From NCBI GenBank assembly GCA_963801105.1, contig CAWDDH010000003.1, positions 744,001 to 808,000 on the forward strand: a stretch of DNA of 64,000 nt. The letters run 5' to 3'. Below, in pieces: positions 25,614 to 35,000 of the stretch (position 1 is its first letter; every line of letters starts with the position of its first letter). The translations under genes and the position numbers were made by a program. The DNA comes from JAENVU01 sp963801105. Lineage in GTDB: Bacteria > Actinomycetota > Acidimicrobiia > IMCC26256 > JAENVU01. Below the pieces are notes generated by a model, which saw nothing but the letters and a program-made list of their open reading frames with translations, was not told the DNA's origin and did not search any database.

Positions 25614-26430
25614 CGTGCCCGGCCGGCAGACCCGGCCGAGGTCGACGAGTCGCGCAGCTCCCGGAGGTCGACACCCAGGTCGCGCACCGCGGCCAGCGCC
25701 TCGGGGAGGGTGAACCGGGCCGCGTAGAGCGCCTTGCCGACGATCGCGCCCTCGATGTTCGCGCCGTCGGCGGCGGCGCGGGCCAGCGTGACCAGGTCGG
25801 CGATCCGCGCGACGCCGCCGGACGCGATGACCGGGGCGGGCGTGGCCTCGGCGACGTCGCACACCAGCTCCACGTTCGGGCCATCCAGCGTGCCGTCCCT
25901 GCCCACGTCGGTGACGACATAGCGGGCGCAGCCGTCGCGGTCGAGCCGGGCGAGGGTGTCCCACAGGTCGCCGCCGTCGGTGGTCCCGCCGCGCGCCGCC
26001 AGCCGGTGCTGCGGTGCGAGGCGGTGTCGTTGTGGGTCCGCACGTCGAGCGCGACGGCCACCCGTTCGCCGTGAACGGCGATCGCACGGGCACACCAGTC
26101 GGGGTCCTGCAGCGCGGCCGTGCCCAGGTTGACTCGAGCGCAGCGGGTGGCGAGCGCACGCGCCAGGGAGGCGTCGTCGTGGATGCCGCCCGACAGCTCG
26201 ACCCGGACGTCCAGCTCGCCGACCACCGCGGCCAGCAGCTCCGCGTTGGAGCGGCGACCGAACGCGGCGTCGAGGTCGACGAGGTGGATCCACTCCGCGC
26301 CGTCGCGCTGCCAGGCCAGGGCCGCGTCCCGAGCGTCGCCGTACGTGGTCTCGGTTCCCTCCGCACCCTGGACGAGCCGCACGGCGAGTCCGCCCGCGAC
26401 GTCGACCGCGGGAAGCAACGTGAAGGTCAC
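25610..26430 (-). pseudogene. hisA: HisA / PriA isomerase gene with a single-base frameshift
   Basis: The gene would encode the TIM-barrel enzyme ProFAR isomerase of histidine synthesis (in many actinobacteria it also does the tryptophan PRA isomerase step, PriA). Before the break are LLPAVDVAGGLAVRLVQG with the catalytic Asp10, VELSGGIHDDASL and VAVALDVR. After it, in another frame, are GGDLWDTLARLDRDG, YVVTDVGRDGTLDGPN and VIASGGVARIADL. The shift is between 26037 and 26005, and one missing base restores about 273 residues. Loss of hisA would cause auxotrophy, so a sequencing error is likely. It ends in a GTGA overlap with betB and starts 64 bases after betA. Confidence 0.85.
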
Positions 26431-26493
26431 GCCGACGAGCCTACCGAGGGCCGGTCTTCGCCGGTCCGAAGCCGTCGCGATGGGAACGCCCCG

Positions 26494-28161
26494 TCAGCGC
26501 GCCCCCTCCTCGGATCCCCGGTGCCGGTGGTACGCCACCGGTTCGGGCGTCAGCATCTCGTTCCCGAGGATCGCGTCGGCGGCCCGCTCCGCCAGCATCA
26601 TCACGGGGGCGTAGATGTTGCCGTTGGTGACGTAGCGCATCGCACTCGCATCGACGACCCGCAACCCCTCGACCCCGTGGACCGCGAAGGTGTCGGGATC
26701 CACCACCGACGTGGCGTCGGTGCCGAGCCGGGCCGTGCACGAAGGGTGGAGCGCCGTCTCGGCGTCCCGGGCCACCCAGTCGATGATCTCGTCGTCGGTC
26801 CGGACCGACGGTCCCGGCGACAGCTCGCCGCCGTCGAACGGCGCGAAGGCCGGTTGCGCCAGGATGTCGCGCGCCGCATGCACGGTCTCGACCCACTCCT
26901 TCCGGTCGGTGGCCGTCGAGAGGTAGTTGAACCGCAGTGCAGGCTTCGCCCGCGGATCACGCGAGCGGATCGTCACCGTGCCCCGTGCATCGGAGTACAT
27001 CGGACCGGCGTGCACCTGGTACCCGTGCCCGCCGCCGCCCTCGGGCACCGTGCCGTCGTAGCGGATGGCGATCGGCAGGAAGTGGAACATCACATTGGGG
27101 TACGCGACGTCCGGGTTGCTGCGGATGAAGCCACCCGCCTCGAAGTGGTTGGTGGCGCCCGGACCGCGCCGCGCCAGCCACTGCAACCCGATGAGCGGCC
27201 GTCGCCATCTCGCGAGGTTGGGCGCCAGCGACACCGGTTGCGTGCACGTGTGCTGGAGGTACACCTCCAGGTGATCCTGGAGGTTCGCGCCGACGCCGGG
27301 GAGGTCCGCCACGACCGGGACGCCGAGCCCGTCCAGCAGCGGGGCGGGCCCGACGCCCGAGAGCTGGAGCACCTGGGGCGAGTTGATCGCCCCACCGCAC
27401 AGGACGACCTCGCCGGCGCTGATGCGCTCGACGCCGCCGCCGCGCCGCAACACGTCGACACCCACGGCGCGCCGGCCGTCGAACGCGATGCCCGTCGTCA
27501 GCACGCGCGTCCGGACCTCGAGGTTCGATCGGTGCAGCACCGGGTGCAGGTAGGCCCGAGCGGCGCTCAGCCTCCGGCCGCGATGGATGTTGCGGTCGAA
27601 CCGGGCGAAGCCCTCCTGGCGGTAGCCGTTGACGTCGTCGGTGAGCGGGTACCCGGCCTGTTGCACCGCCGCGAAGAAGGCCTCGAAGAGCGGGCTCGCC
27701 GCCGGCCCGCGTTCGAGGGTCAGCGGACCCTCCGCGCCCCGGAACTCGTCGCCGCCCTCGAGGCATCGCTCCATGCGCTTGAAGTACGGGAGACAGTGCG
27801 CGTAGCTCCAGCGCTCCATCCCGGGGTCGGCGGCCCAGCGCTCGTAGTCGAGCGGGTTCCCGCGCTGGAAGATCATCCCGTTGATGCTGCTGGAGCCGCC
27901 GAGCACCTTGCCGCGTGCGTGGTAGATCCGCCGCCCGTGCATGTGCGGCTCGGGCTCGGACTCGTACCGCCAGTCGTAGAAGCGCGACCCGATGGGGAAC
28001 GAGAACGCCGCGGGCATGTGGATGAAGACGTCCCACCGGTAGTCCGGGCGACCGGCCTCGAGGACCAGCACGCGTCGCGACGGATCGGCGCTCAACCGGT
28101 TGGCGAGCACGCACCCGGCCGAGCCGCCACCGACGACGACGACGTCGAAGTGCCGGTTCAT
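26494..28161 (-). CDS. betA: Choline dehydrogenase (GMC oxidoreductase)
   Basis: A 555-residue FAD flavoprotein, the length of Escherichia coli BetA (about 556). The dinucleotide motif is VVVVGGGSAGCVLA directly after the start; GMC signatures follow in HARGKVLGGSSSINGM and in GAINSPQVLQLSGVGP. The catalytic His is expected in the C-terminal LHPSCTARLGTDA and NGNIYAPVMMLAE region. It oxidises choline to betaine aldehyde, passing electrons to the respiratory chain. The gene pairs with betB. It is divergent from a secreted glycosidase gene with an 85-base spacer. Confidence 0.88.
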   Translation of the reverse strand: MNRHFDVVVVGGGSAGCVLANRLSADPSRRVLVLEAGRPDYRWDVFIHMPAAFSFPIGSRFYDWRYESEPEPHMHGRRIYHARGKVLGGSSSINGMIFQRGNPLDYERWAADPGMERWSYAHCLPYFKRMERCLEGGDEFRGAEGPLTLERGPAASPLFEAFFAAVQQAGYPLTDDVNGYRQEGFARFDRNIHRGRRLSAARAYLHPVLHRSNLEVRTRVLTTGIAFDGRRAVGVDVLRRGGGVERISAGEVVLCGGAINSPQVLQLSGVGPAPLLDGLGVPVVADLPGVGANLQDHLEVYLQHTCTQPVSLAPNLARWRRPLIGLQWLARRGPGATNHFEAGGFIRSNPDVAYPNVMFHFLPIAIRYDGTVPEGGGGHGYQVHAGPMYSDARGTVTIRSRDPRAKPALRFNYLSTATDRKEWVETVHAARDILAQPAFAPFDGGELSPGPSVRTDDEIIDWVARDAETALHPSCTARLGTDATSVVDPDTFAVHGVEGLRVVDASAMRYVTNGNIYAPVMMLAERAADAILGNEMLTPEPVAYHRHRGSEEGAR

Positions 28162-28246
28162 TCCACGCGCCCTCATGATCGGAGGCACCCTACGGTCTCC
28201 ACCCCGTCGCCGGGTAGGGTCCCCCGGTCGATCGAAGGGGGACGAG

Positions 28247-29065
28247 ATGCATCGTCGAACGACCATCGGGCTGCTCGCCGGGTTGCTGACGCTCGCGACC
28301 ATGGTCGGGGTCGCCCTGACCGGACCGGCCGGCGCCGCGGTCCCACCCCCCGTCCCCTGCGTCGGCTGCTACGTCCCGGCAGCCACGACCAGCTGGCAGA
28401 TCCAGCTCCAGGGCAAGGTCAACCAGAAGAAGTCGGCGAGCCTCTACGACATCGACCTCTTCGACAACGCCGCGTCGGTCGTCGACTCGCTCCATGCGAA
28501 GGGTCATACCGTCGCGTGCTACTTCAGCGCCGGCTCGTTCGAGAACTGGCGGCCCGACGCGTCCTCGTACCCGGCCGACGTGAAGGGCAACGGCAACGGT
28601 TGGCCGGGCGAGAAGTGGCTCGACGTGCGTCGCCTCGACGTGCTGGGCCCGATCATCGAAGCCCGCCTGGACCTCTGCCGGGCCAAGGGCTTCGACAGCG
28701 CCGACGCCGACAACATGGACGGCTACACGAACAACTCCGGGTTCGGACTCACCGCGGCGGACCAACTCGCGTTCAACGTGTTCGTGGCGAACGCCGCGCA
28801 CGTGCGCGGCCTGTCCATCGCGCTGAAGAACGATCTCGACCAGATCCCGGACCTGGTTCCCTACTACGACTGGGCCGTCGACGAGCAGTGCCACCAGTAC
28901 GACGAGTGCGACCTCCTCCTGCCGTTCAGCGCGGCCGGGAAGGCCGTGATGCAGATCGAGTACAAGGGTCCCAAGGCGAAGTTCTGCCCCGCCGCCAATG
29001 CCCGGAACTTCAACGCGATCAAGAAGCCGATGAGCCTGCGCGCCGCCTTGCACCCCTGCCGCTGA
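28247..29065 (+). CDS. Secreted GH114-type endo-alpha-1,4-polygalactosaminidase-like hydrolase
   Basis: A 272-residue secreted protein. The signal peptide ends with TGPAGA-A (cleavage near residue 30). The barrel resembles glycoside hydrolase family 114 / TM1410: VACYFSAGSFENWRPDASSY, EKWLDVRRLDVLGPII, then the acidic FDSADADNMDGYTNNSGFG (Asp155 and Asp158 as candidate catalytic acids) and IALKNDLDQIP. These enzymes cut galactosaminogalactan-type polymers. Whether this one acts on a self-made capsule or foreign polysaccharide is unknown. The ATG at 28247 is behind AAGGGGG. A GH26-like gene follows after 97 bases. Confidence 0.82.
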   Translation: MHRRTTIGLLAGLLTLATMVGVALTGPAGAAVPPPVPCVGCYVPAATTSWQIQLQGKVNQKKSASLYDIDLFDNAASVVDSLHAKGHTVACYFSAGSFENWRPDASSYPADVKGNGNGWPGEKWLDVRRLDVLGPIIEARLDLCRAKGFDSADADNMDGYTNNSGFGLTAADQLAFNVFVANAAHVRGLSIALKNDLDQIPDLVPYYDWAVDEQCHQYDECDLLLPFSAAGKAVMQIEYKGPKAKFCPAANARNFNAIKKPMSLRAALHPCR

Positions 29066-29106
29066 CGGCGAGTCAGAGTCGCGACTTCAGGAGCGGCCGG
29101 CCGCGC

Positions 29107-29136
29107 GCCGATCTCCTTCGGGACGGTGAGATCGGC
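29107..29136 (+). terminator. Perfect 9-pair hairpin between the two glycosidase genes
   Basis: GCCGATCTC (29107-29115) pairs with GAGATCGGC (29128-29136) around a 12-base loop, 41 bases after the GH114 stop. There is no U tract. It is either a terminator or a processing/attenuation element in a bicistronic transcript. Confidence 0.5.
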
Positions 29137-29162
29137 GTCCGAGCCGGTCGGAGGGATCGACA

Positions 29163-30197
29163 GTGTCGCGGTTGGCCTCGGGCGCGACGGCAGCGCTCAT
29201 CGTGGTCGTCGTCGTGGCGGTCGCCATCGGGGTGCACGCACACGGGCCGACGGCGCGCGCCCGAGCCACCCGCGCCCGCCCCGGCGCGCCGCTGGCGCCA
29301 GCCCGGGGCGCGCTGCTCGGGTCGTTCGTCTCCGCCGACGGCACCGGATGGAGCCCGGCGCTGATCACCGCGCGCGAGGCGATGATCGGGCGACGCTACG
29401 ACATCGACCACCGGTTCCAGAACTGGACCACTCCCTTCCCGACGCCGGCCGACCAATGGGACGTGGAGTCCGGCCGGGTTCCGATGGTCACCTGGCAGCC
29501 CGACACCACGACGCTCGACGCGATCAACGCCGGGACGGCCGACGCCGCGATCCGCGAACGCGCCCGGGCCGTCGCGGCGTTCGGTCATCCCATGTTCCTG
29601 CGGTTCGCGCACGAGATGAACGCGAACTGGTATCCGTGGGACGGCGCGCACGCCGGCACCCCCGGAACGCACGACGGGCCCGCGAAGTACGTCGCCGCCT
29701 GGCGCCACGTGCACGACCTGTTCGTGGCGGCCGGCGCGACCAACGTCGTCTGGGTGTGGAGTCCCAACCGCACGAGCATCCCGGACGTCGCGTGGAACGC
29801 GGCCAGTGAGTACTACCCGGGGGACAAGTACGTGGACTGGGTGGGGATCGACGGGTACCAGCGCGATCCCCGCCACGACCGGTCGTTCACGACGCTGTTC
29901 GGTCCGCTCTACGACGAGTACGCACGGCGGAAGCCGATCATGATCGCCGAGACCGCCTCGGTCGAGGGCCCGGCGCCGGGACGCAAGGCCGCTTGGATCG
30001 ACGCGACCCGCAGCGACATCGAGCATCGCTTCCCGGCGATCGCCGCGCTCGTCTGGTTCGACACCGACAAGAACGGACTCGACTGGCGCGTGGACAGCTC
30101 GGCTGCGACCCAGCGCGCGTTCCGCGCGCTCGCGAACGACCCGTACTTCCGGACGCGCACCGATCCGACGCGGTCTACCCTCGGCCGATGGACCTGA
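29163..30197 (+). CDS. GH26-like beta-mannanase-type glycosidase, membrane-anchored or secreted
   Basis: A 344-residue protein with an N-terminal hydrophobic segment (residues 9-25), possibly an uncleaved anchor, and a low-complexity Arg/Ala/Pro linker. The catalytic domain matches family GH26: acid/base Glu151 in FLRFAHEMNANWYPW, the WVWSPNRTS segment and nucleophile Glu263 in IMIAETASVEG. GH26 enzymes cleave beta-1,4-mannan or related beta-glycans. It lies after a GH114-like gene in the same direction, suggesting a shared role in polysaccharide remodelling. The 3' end overlaps the next gene by ten bases. Confidence 0.85.
   Translation: MSRLASGATAALIVVVVVAVAIGVHAHGPTARARATRARPGAPLAPARGALLGSFVSADGTGWSPALITAREAMIGRRYDIDHRFQNWTTPFPTPADQWDVESGRVPMVTWQPDTTTLDAINAGTADAAIRERARAVAAFGHPMFLRFAHEMNANWYPWDGAHAGTPGTHDGPAKYVAAWRHVHDLFVAAGATNVVWVWSPNRTSIPDVAWNAASEYYPGDKYVDWVGIDGYQRDPRHDRSFTTLFGPLYDEYARRKPIMIAETASVEGPAPGRKAAWIDATRSDIEHRFPAIAALVWFDTDKNGLDWRVDSSAATQRAFRALANDPYFRTRTDPTRSTLGRWT
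30176..30181 (+). promoter_or_regulatory. Candidate -10 box, leaderless PPOX gene
   Basis: TACCCT, six bases before the ATG at 30188, sits inside the 3' end of the GH26-like gene. It would give the small flavoprotein its own leaderless transcript. Confidence 0.4.
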
Positions 30198-30607
30198 CCA
30201 CTGCGCTCGACTTCGCCCGCGCGACCCGCCAGGGTGTCCTCACGACGATCCGGCGGGACGGCCGCCCCCAGCTCTCGAACATCGTGTACGCGATCGACGC
30301 CGACGCCACCGTGCGCATCTCGGTCACCGAGACCCGGGCCAAGACCCAGAACGTCCGGCGCGACCCGAGAGCGTCCCTCTACGTGTGCCGCGACGACTTC
30401 TGGGCCTACGTGGTGCTCGACGGCACGGTCACGCTCTCCGAGGTGACCCGCGACCCGGGTGACGCGGCGTCGGGCGAGCTCGTCGAGCTCTACCGCTCGC
30501 TCGCGGGCGAGCACGAGGACTGGGACGACTATCGCGCCGCCATGGTCCGCGACGGTCGGCTCGTCCTGCGACTCACGCCGGTGCACGCGTACGGCATGCT
30601 GCCCTGA
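30188..30607 (+). CDS. PPOX-class F420- or FMN-dependent protein (Rv1155-like)
   Basis: A 139-residue split-beta-barrel flavin/deazaflavin protein. Typical features are GVLTTIRRDGRPQLSNIVYAID at the N terminus, ISVTETRAKTQNVRRDPRAS (phosphate contacts) and AYVVLDGTVTLSEV. Members bind F420 or FMN and reduce diverse electrophiles. The Rv1155-type pattern and the actinobacterial context favour F420, but this is inference. It overlaps the upstream GH26 gene by ten bases but probably uses its own promoter. Confidence 0.83.
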   Translation: MDLTTALDFARATRQGVLTTIRRDGRPQLSNIVYAIDADATVRISVTETRAKTQNVRRDPRASLYVCRDDFWAYVVLDGTVTLSEVTRDPGDAASGELVELYRSLAGEHEDWDDYRAAMVRDGRLVLRLTPVHAYGMLP

Positions 30608-30614
30608 CCTGAGG

Positions 30615-31076
30615 TCAGCCCATCTGCGCGACGGCCTGCTGCATCTCCTCGGGCGAGACGTCGCGGATGTGGGTGTGGAACGACCACAGGTGCCCGAACG
30701 GATCCTCGAGCAACGACGCGCGATCACCGTAGAACTGGTCCTCGGGCTCCCGCACGACCGTCGCGCCGGCGGCGGTCGCCTTCGCGACCGCCGCGTCCAC
30801 GTCGGGCACGTACTGGTGCAGCAGGACGCTCGAGCCCCCGAGCTTCCTCGGGTTGGCCCCTGAGCCGGGCATGTCGTCGGGCGCGTCGGCGAGGTACACG
30901 GAGGCACCGTTGACCACGATCTCGGCGTGACCGATGCCGCCGTCGGGCATCGGCAGCCGGTACCGCTCCTGCGCGCCGAACGCTGCGACGTAGAAGTCGA
31001 TCGCGGCCGCGGCACCTTCGATCATCAGGTACGGGATCATCCGACCGGCCTGGTCGGGAGGGACAGCGTCGACCAT
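30615..31076 (-). CDS. VOC-family (glyoxalase-like) protein
   Basis: A 153-residue protein starting at ATG 31076, behind GGAGG. It shows the paired beta-alpha-beta-beta-beta modules of the vicinal-oxygen-chelate superfamily: YLMIEGAAAAIDFYVAAFGA, then IGHAEIVVNGASVYLADA, and in the second half VDAAVAKATAAGATVVREPE plus LLEDPFGHLWSFHTH. This matches the PhnB/YybH-like group annotated as glyoxalases or bleomycin-resistance proteins. Metal ligands would be His and Glu of the two modules. The substrate is unknown. It converges on the PPOX gene. Confidence 0.82.
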   Translation of the reverse strand: MVDAVPPDQAGRMIPYLMIEGAAAAIDFYVAAFGAQERYRLPMPDGGIGHAEIVVNGASVYLADAPDDMPGSGANPRKLGGSSVLLHQYVPDVDAAVAKATAAGATVVREPEDQFYGDRASLLEDPFGHLWSFHTHIRDVSPEEMQQAVAQMG

Positions 31077-31176
31077 CGGAAACCTCCAGGGCTCGAACCG
31101 TATCGCCACCCTAGGCCCGGCGCTCGGTCCGCGTCCGGGCCGCGCCAATCCCGGTCGGAGGCGGAGAGCTCGTCGC

Positions 31177-31182
31177 TATTCT
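31177..31182 (+). promoter_or_regulatory. Candidate -10 box, leaderless rarD
   Basis: TATTCT is seven bases before the GTG at 31190, with no ribosome-binding site between them. Confidence 0.45.
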
Positions 31183-31189
31183 CGCCGCG

Positions 31190-32083
31190 GTGGACGAGCG
31201 GCGCGCCGGAACGCTCACCGGGGCCGCGGCCTACGTGCTCTGGGGTCTGCTGACCCTGTACTGGCACGAGCTCACCGGATTGCCGGCCATCGGCCTGATC
31301 GGGTGGCGGGTGACGTGGTCGGTGGTGCTGCTGGCCGCGGCGTTGACGCTCTTGCGGCGGTGGTCCGACCTCCGCCCGGTGATACGGGATCGCCGGCTCG
31401 CGTTGCGCATTGTCGCCGCGAGCCTGGCGCTCGCCGTCAACTGGACCAGCTACGTCTGGTGCGTCACCCACGGGCGCGTCATCGAGACGGCGCTCGGCTA
31501 CTTCCTGTCGCCGATCGGGCTCGTGGTCGCAGGAGTGCTCGTGTACCACGAGCCACTCCGGCGCGCGCAGCAGATCGCGCTCGGGCTCGCCGGCGCGGCG
31601 GTCGTGGTCCTGGCGATCGGCTACGGCGCACCGCCCGTGTTCGCGCTGCTCATGGCCACGACCTGGACGGCCTACGGCATGCTGAAGAAGTCGGTGCCCC
31701 TCCCGATGCTCGAGAGCCTGACCGCCGAGTGTCTCGCGCTGCTGCCCTTCGCGATCGCGCTCCTCGTCGGGTTCCAGCTCGCGGGACCCGGCAGCCTGCA
31801 CGGCGCGACGACCCTGCAGCTGGTGCTCATCCCCATCACCGGACTGGTGACCACGGTACCGCTGCTCCTGTTCGCGCACGCCGCCCCGCGCGTGCCGCTC
31901 GCGACGCTCGGGTGGCTGCAGTACAGCGTGCCGACTATCAACCTGGCGCTGGGCGCGCTCCTCTACGGCGAGGCGATGCCGGCCTGGCGCGTCGTCGGCT
32001 TCGCCCTGGTGTGGCTCGGCCTCGCGCTCATCACCGTCGACACACTGCGCCGCCGGACTCCGACACTCGAGCCGGTGGCCTGA
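31190..32083 (+). CDS. RarD-type EamA (DMT superfamily) permease
   Basis: A 297-residue inner-membrane transporter with ten predicted helices in two EamA repeats. The RarD signature is visible in AAYVLWGLLTLYWHEL, RVTWSVVLL, VNWTSYVWCVTHGRVIETALGYFLSP and LGWLQYSVPTINLALG. RarD was named for chloramphenicol resistance; its true substrate is not settled. The start is GTG 31190 and the charged MDERRAG head precedes the first helix. It is independent of its convergent neighbour lhr. Confidence 0.9.
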   Translation: MDERRAGTLTGAAAYVLWGLLTLYWHELTGLPAIGLIGWRVTWSVVLLAAALTLLRRWSDLRPVIRDRRLALRIVAASLALAVNWTSYVWCVTHGRVIETALGYFLSPIGLVVAGVLVYHEPLRRAQQIALGLAGAAVVVLAIGYGAPPVFALLMATTWTAYGMLKKSVPLPMLESLTAECLALLPFAIALLVGFQLAGPGSLHGATTLQLVLIPITGLVTTVPLLLFAHAAPRVPLATLGWLQYSVPTINLALGALLYGEAMPAWRVVGFALVWLGLALITVDTLRRRTPTLEPVA

Positions 32084-32090
32084 GCATCTC

Positions 32091-35000
32091 CTAGAGCGGA
32101 AGCTCCACCGACTCGGTGCGGCGGGCCGGGATCCGCGCTCCGGGCAGGATCACCCCGGTCACGTTCAAAGGATCCACGCCGTTCACGGTCACCGTCGCCT
32201 CGGACGGATCCAGCCGCCGCACGGCCTTCAGACCGTCGACCGCGGCGGGCAGCGCGAACTGCTCGCCGCTGAAGCCGTTCACGAACCGTCCGCCGCGGAT
32301 CTGGCCCCGGTCCTCCATGCGCCGCAACGCCCACTGCAGCTCGCGCCACCGCAGGGCTGCGCCCTCGTGCGCGGCGATGTCGTAGAACACGACCCCCCAC
32401 CGCGCGAGCAGCTGCTCCGCCCACGCCTCCGCGAGTTCCTCCCTGTCGATCGCGTCGGGACCGGCATCCTCGTCGCCGGCCACCGACGCCGCCGCGCCCA
32501 CGAGCGACCACCGGCCGGCGCCGGTGTCCGCGGTCGGGGCGCCCCGCCGGAGCCGGCTCAACCGGCGCTCTCGCTCGTTGCGGGGTCGGTCGCGCCGCGT
32601 CGCCGCACGGATCGCGGCGAAGCCGTCGCTCGTGACCAGCCCCCGCGCGACCGCCTCCCAGAGCGCGCCCTCGATCTCGACCGGGAGGCGACTGGTCCGC
32701 TCGGCGAGCTCACCAGCGAAGCACGCACCGCGCGCGGCAAGGACGTCGAGGACCTCGCGCACGGCGCCGGCGGCCGGGACCGGCGGCATCTCGGGACCTC
32801 GCACCGCGGCGAGGAGCCACTCCAGGTCGGCCCGGAAGACCAGCGAGACCGGCGTCGCCTTCGACGTCGCACCGCTCCGCTTGTCGGGATCGACGAGAGT
32901 CGGGGGTGCGAGCCGGAGCCAGGCGAGCTCGCCGGCGAGGCACCGCTCGTCGAGCCAGGCGGGCCGGTAGTCGGCGACGCGCCGGGCGAGCACGTGTGGC
33001 TCCCAGGCCGCCGCCGCCACCGACGCGCCCTGGAGCTGCTCGAGCACCGTGCCCAGTCCGGCCCGGCCGCGGAGCTCGTGACCCGGCGCGAGGTGCTGCC
33101 ACCGGACCCAGAACCGCACGAGCTGCTCGGGCGTCACGGGATCGATCTCCCGGCGGCGCTGCCCGCGGGAGTAGCTGTGCATCCGGGTCAGCAGCCGCCG
33201 CGAGCACCACTCGACCGCGTCGCTGTCGGGGTCGGTGAAGTGCCCCTGGATCGCGAAGCCCTCGGCCTCGAGCCGCGCCAGCCCGATCGCGACCGCCCCG
33301 GTTCGTAGCCCGGTGGCGCCGGCCAGGGCGGGGACCGTGGCGGGGCTGTGCAGCTCCAGGTGGCCGCGCAGCAGCTCCGCGACCGTGACATCGGCTGTCT
33401 CGCCGCCCTCCGACTCGGCGCAAGCAGCGCGCCGACGGCCGCGGACGCCTCGAACGGGTACCACCGCTCCCCCGCGGCGTCGCGTCGGCGCACCGCGCGT
33501 CCGCGCGCCTCGAGCTCCGCGAAGAGCGGCTCCCACTCGGGGCGTGCGAGGGTGAGCACCAGCGCCGACAGGAGGTCGTGCAGCTCGTCGGCCGTGGTCG
33601 GGCGGGGCGTCGTCTCCTCGCGGACCTGCTCGATCGCCCCGGGCCGGAGCGGGCCGAGCGACGACGGGTCCACCGGGAGGCCGCGGGGCAACGAGAGCGC
33701 GTTCGTCCGCCGGTCGACGGCTTCGCCGTCGTCGAGGAACGCGTACGGGCGCGCGGTGAGGATCTCGTGTGCGAGCAGCGACGGCTCGGTGGTCTCGCGG
33801 CAGTGCACGCGCACCTCCTCCCGCTCGATGCGCTCCCACAATGCGACGAGCCCGTCGACGTCGAGGCCCTCGGTCAGCGTGTCGTGCACGGTCTGGCGCA
33901 CCACCGGATGGTCGGGGATCTCGATCGGGCCGACGACGTTCTCCTGGCATGCCGCCGCGCCGGGGAAGAGCGCCGCCATGAGGTCGTCGGACTCCATGCG
34001 CTGGATCGGCGGCGGGTTCTTCTTCCCGCCACGGAACCGCAGCACGATCAGCGACCGGTTGAGGTTCCAACGCCAGCGCGACAGGAAGATCGGCTGATCG
34101 AGCACGGCCTGGGTGAGCGTCTCCGGGATCGTGGCGCTGGTGATGAAACGCGTCACCTCGCCGAGCGGGAAGCTGTGGTGCGGGCCGAGCGAGATGACGA
34201 CGGTGTCGTCGTTGGCCGAGGCCTGGAGCTCGAAGTTGAACGTCCGGCAGAACTTCTTTCGCAGCGCGTAGCCCATCGCGCGGTTGATGCGGCCGCCGAG
34301 CGGCGAGTGGATCACGAGCTGCATGCCGCCGGTGTCGTCGAAGAACCGCTCGACGACCAGATCGGTCGTCGTCGGGAGCCGGCCGAGCGTCGCGCGTCCG
34401 GCCTGGAGGTACGCGACGACGGTCTCGGCCGCGGCGTCGTGGACTCCGGCGGTCTCGGCGACCCAGCGCGCGGCGCCGCCGGGGTCGGCGGCGGCGAGCC
34501 GGTCGTCCACGCCCGCGCGCAGCGTCGAGACCTCGGCCGAGAGCTCGGCAGTCCGGGCCGGTGCCTCGCCCAGCCAGAACGGGATCGTCGGGGGCTTGTC
34601 GCCGGCGTCCACCACCCGCACCTGCCCCGCCGTGACCTGGCGGATCTGCCACGAGTGTGTGCCGAGCAGGAAGATGTCGCCGGCCATCGACTCGGTCGCC
34701 CAGTCCTCGTTGACCGTGCCGATGAAGGTCTCGTCGGGCTCGAGCACGACGCGGTAGTCGCCGAGCTCGGGGATCGCGCCGCCCGAGGTGAGCGCGGCGA
34801 GCCGCGCACCCTTGCGCCCACGCAGCTCGCCGTTCACGGCGTCGTGATGGACGTACGCCGCACGCGGGCCCCGCGCGGTCGTGACACCCTTGCTGACCAC
34901 CTCGAGGACCTCGTCGAACTGCTCCCGCCCGAGATGGCGGTAGTGGTGCGCGCGTCGGACGAGCGCGAAGAGGTCGTCGGTGCGCCACTCCGCCGCGGCG

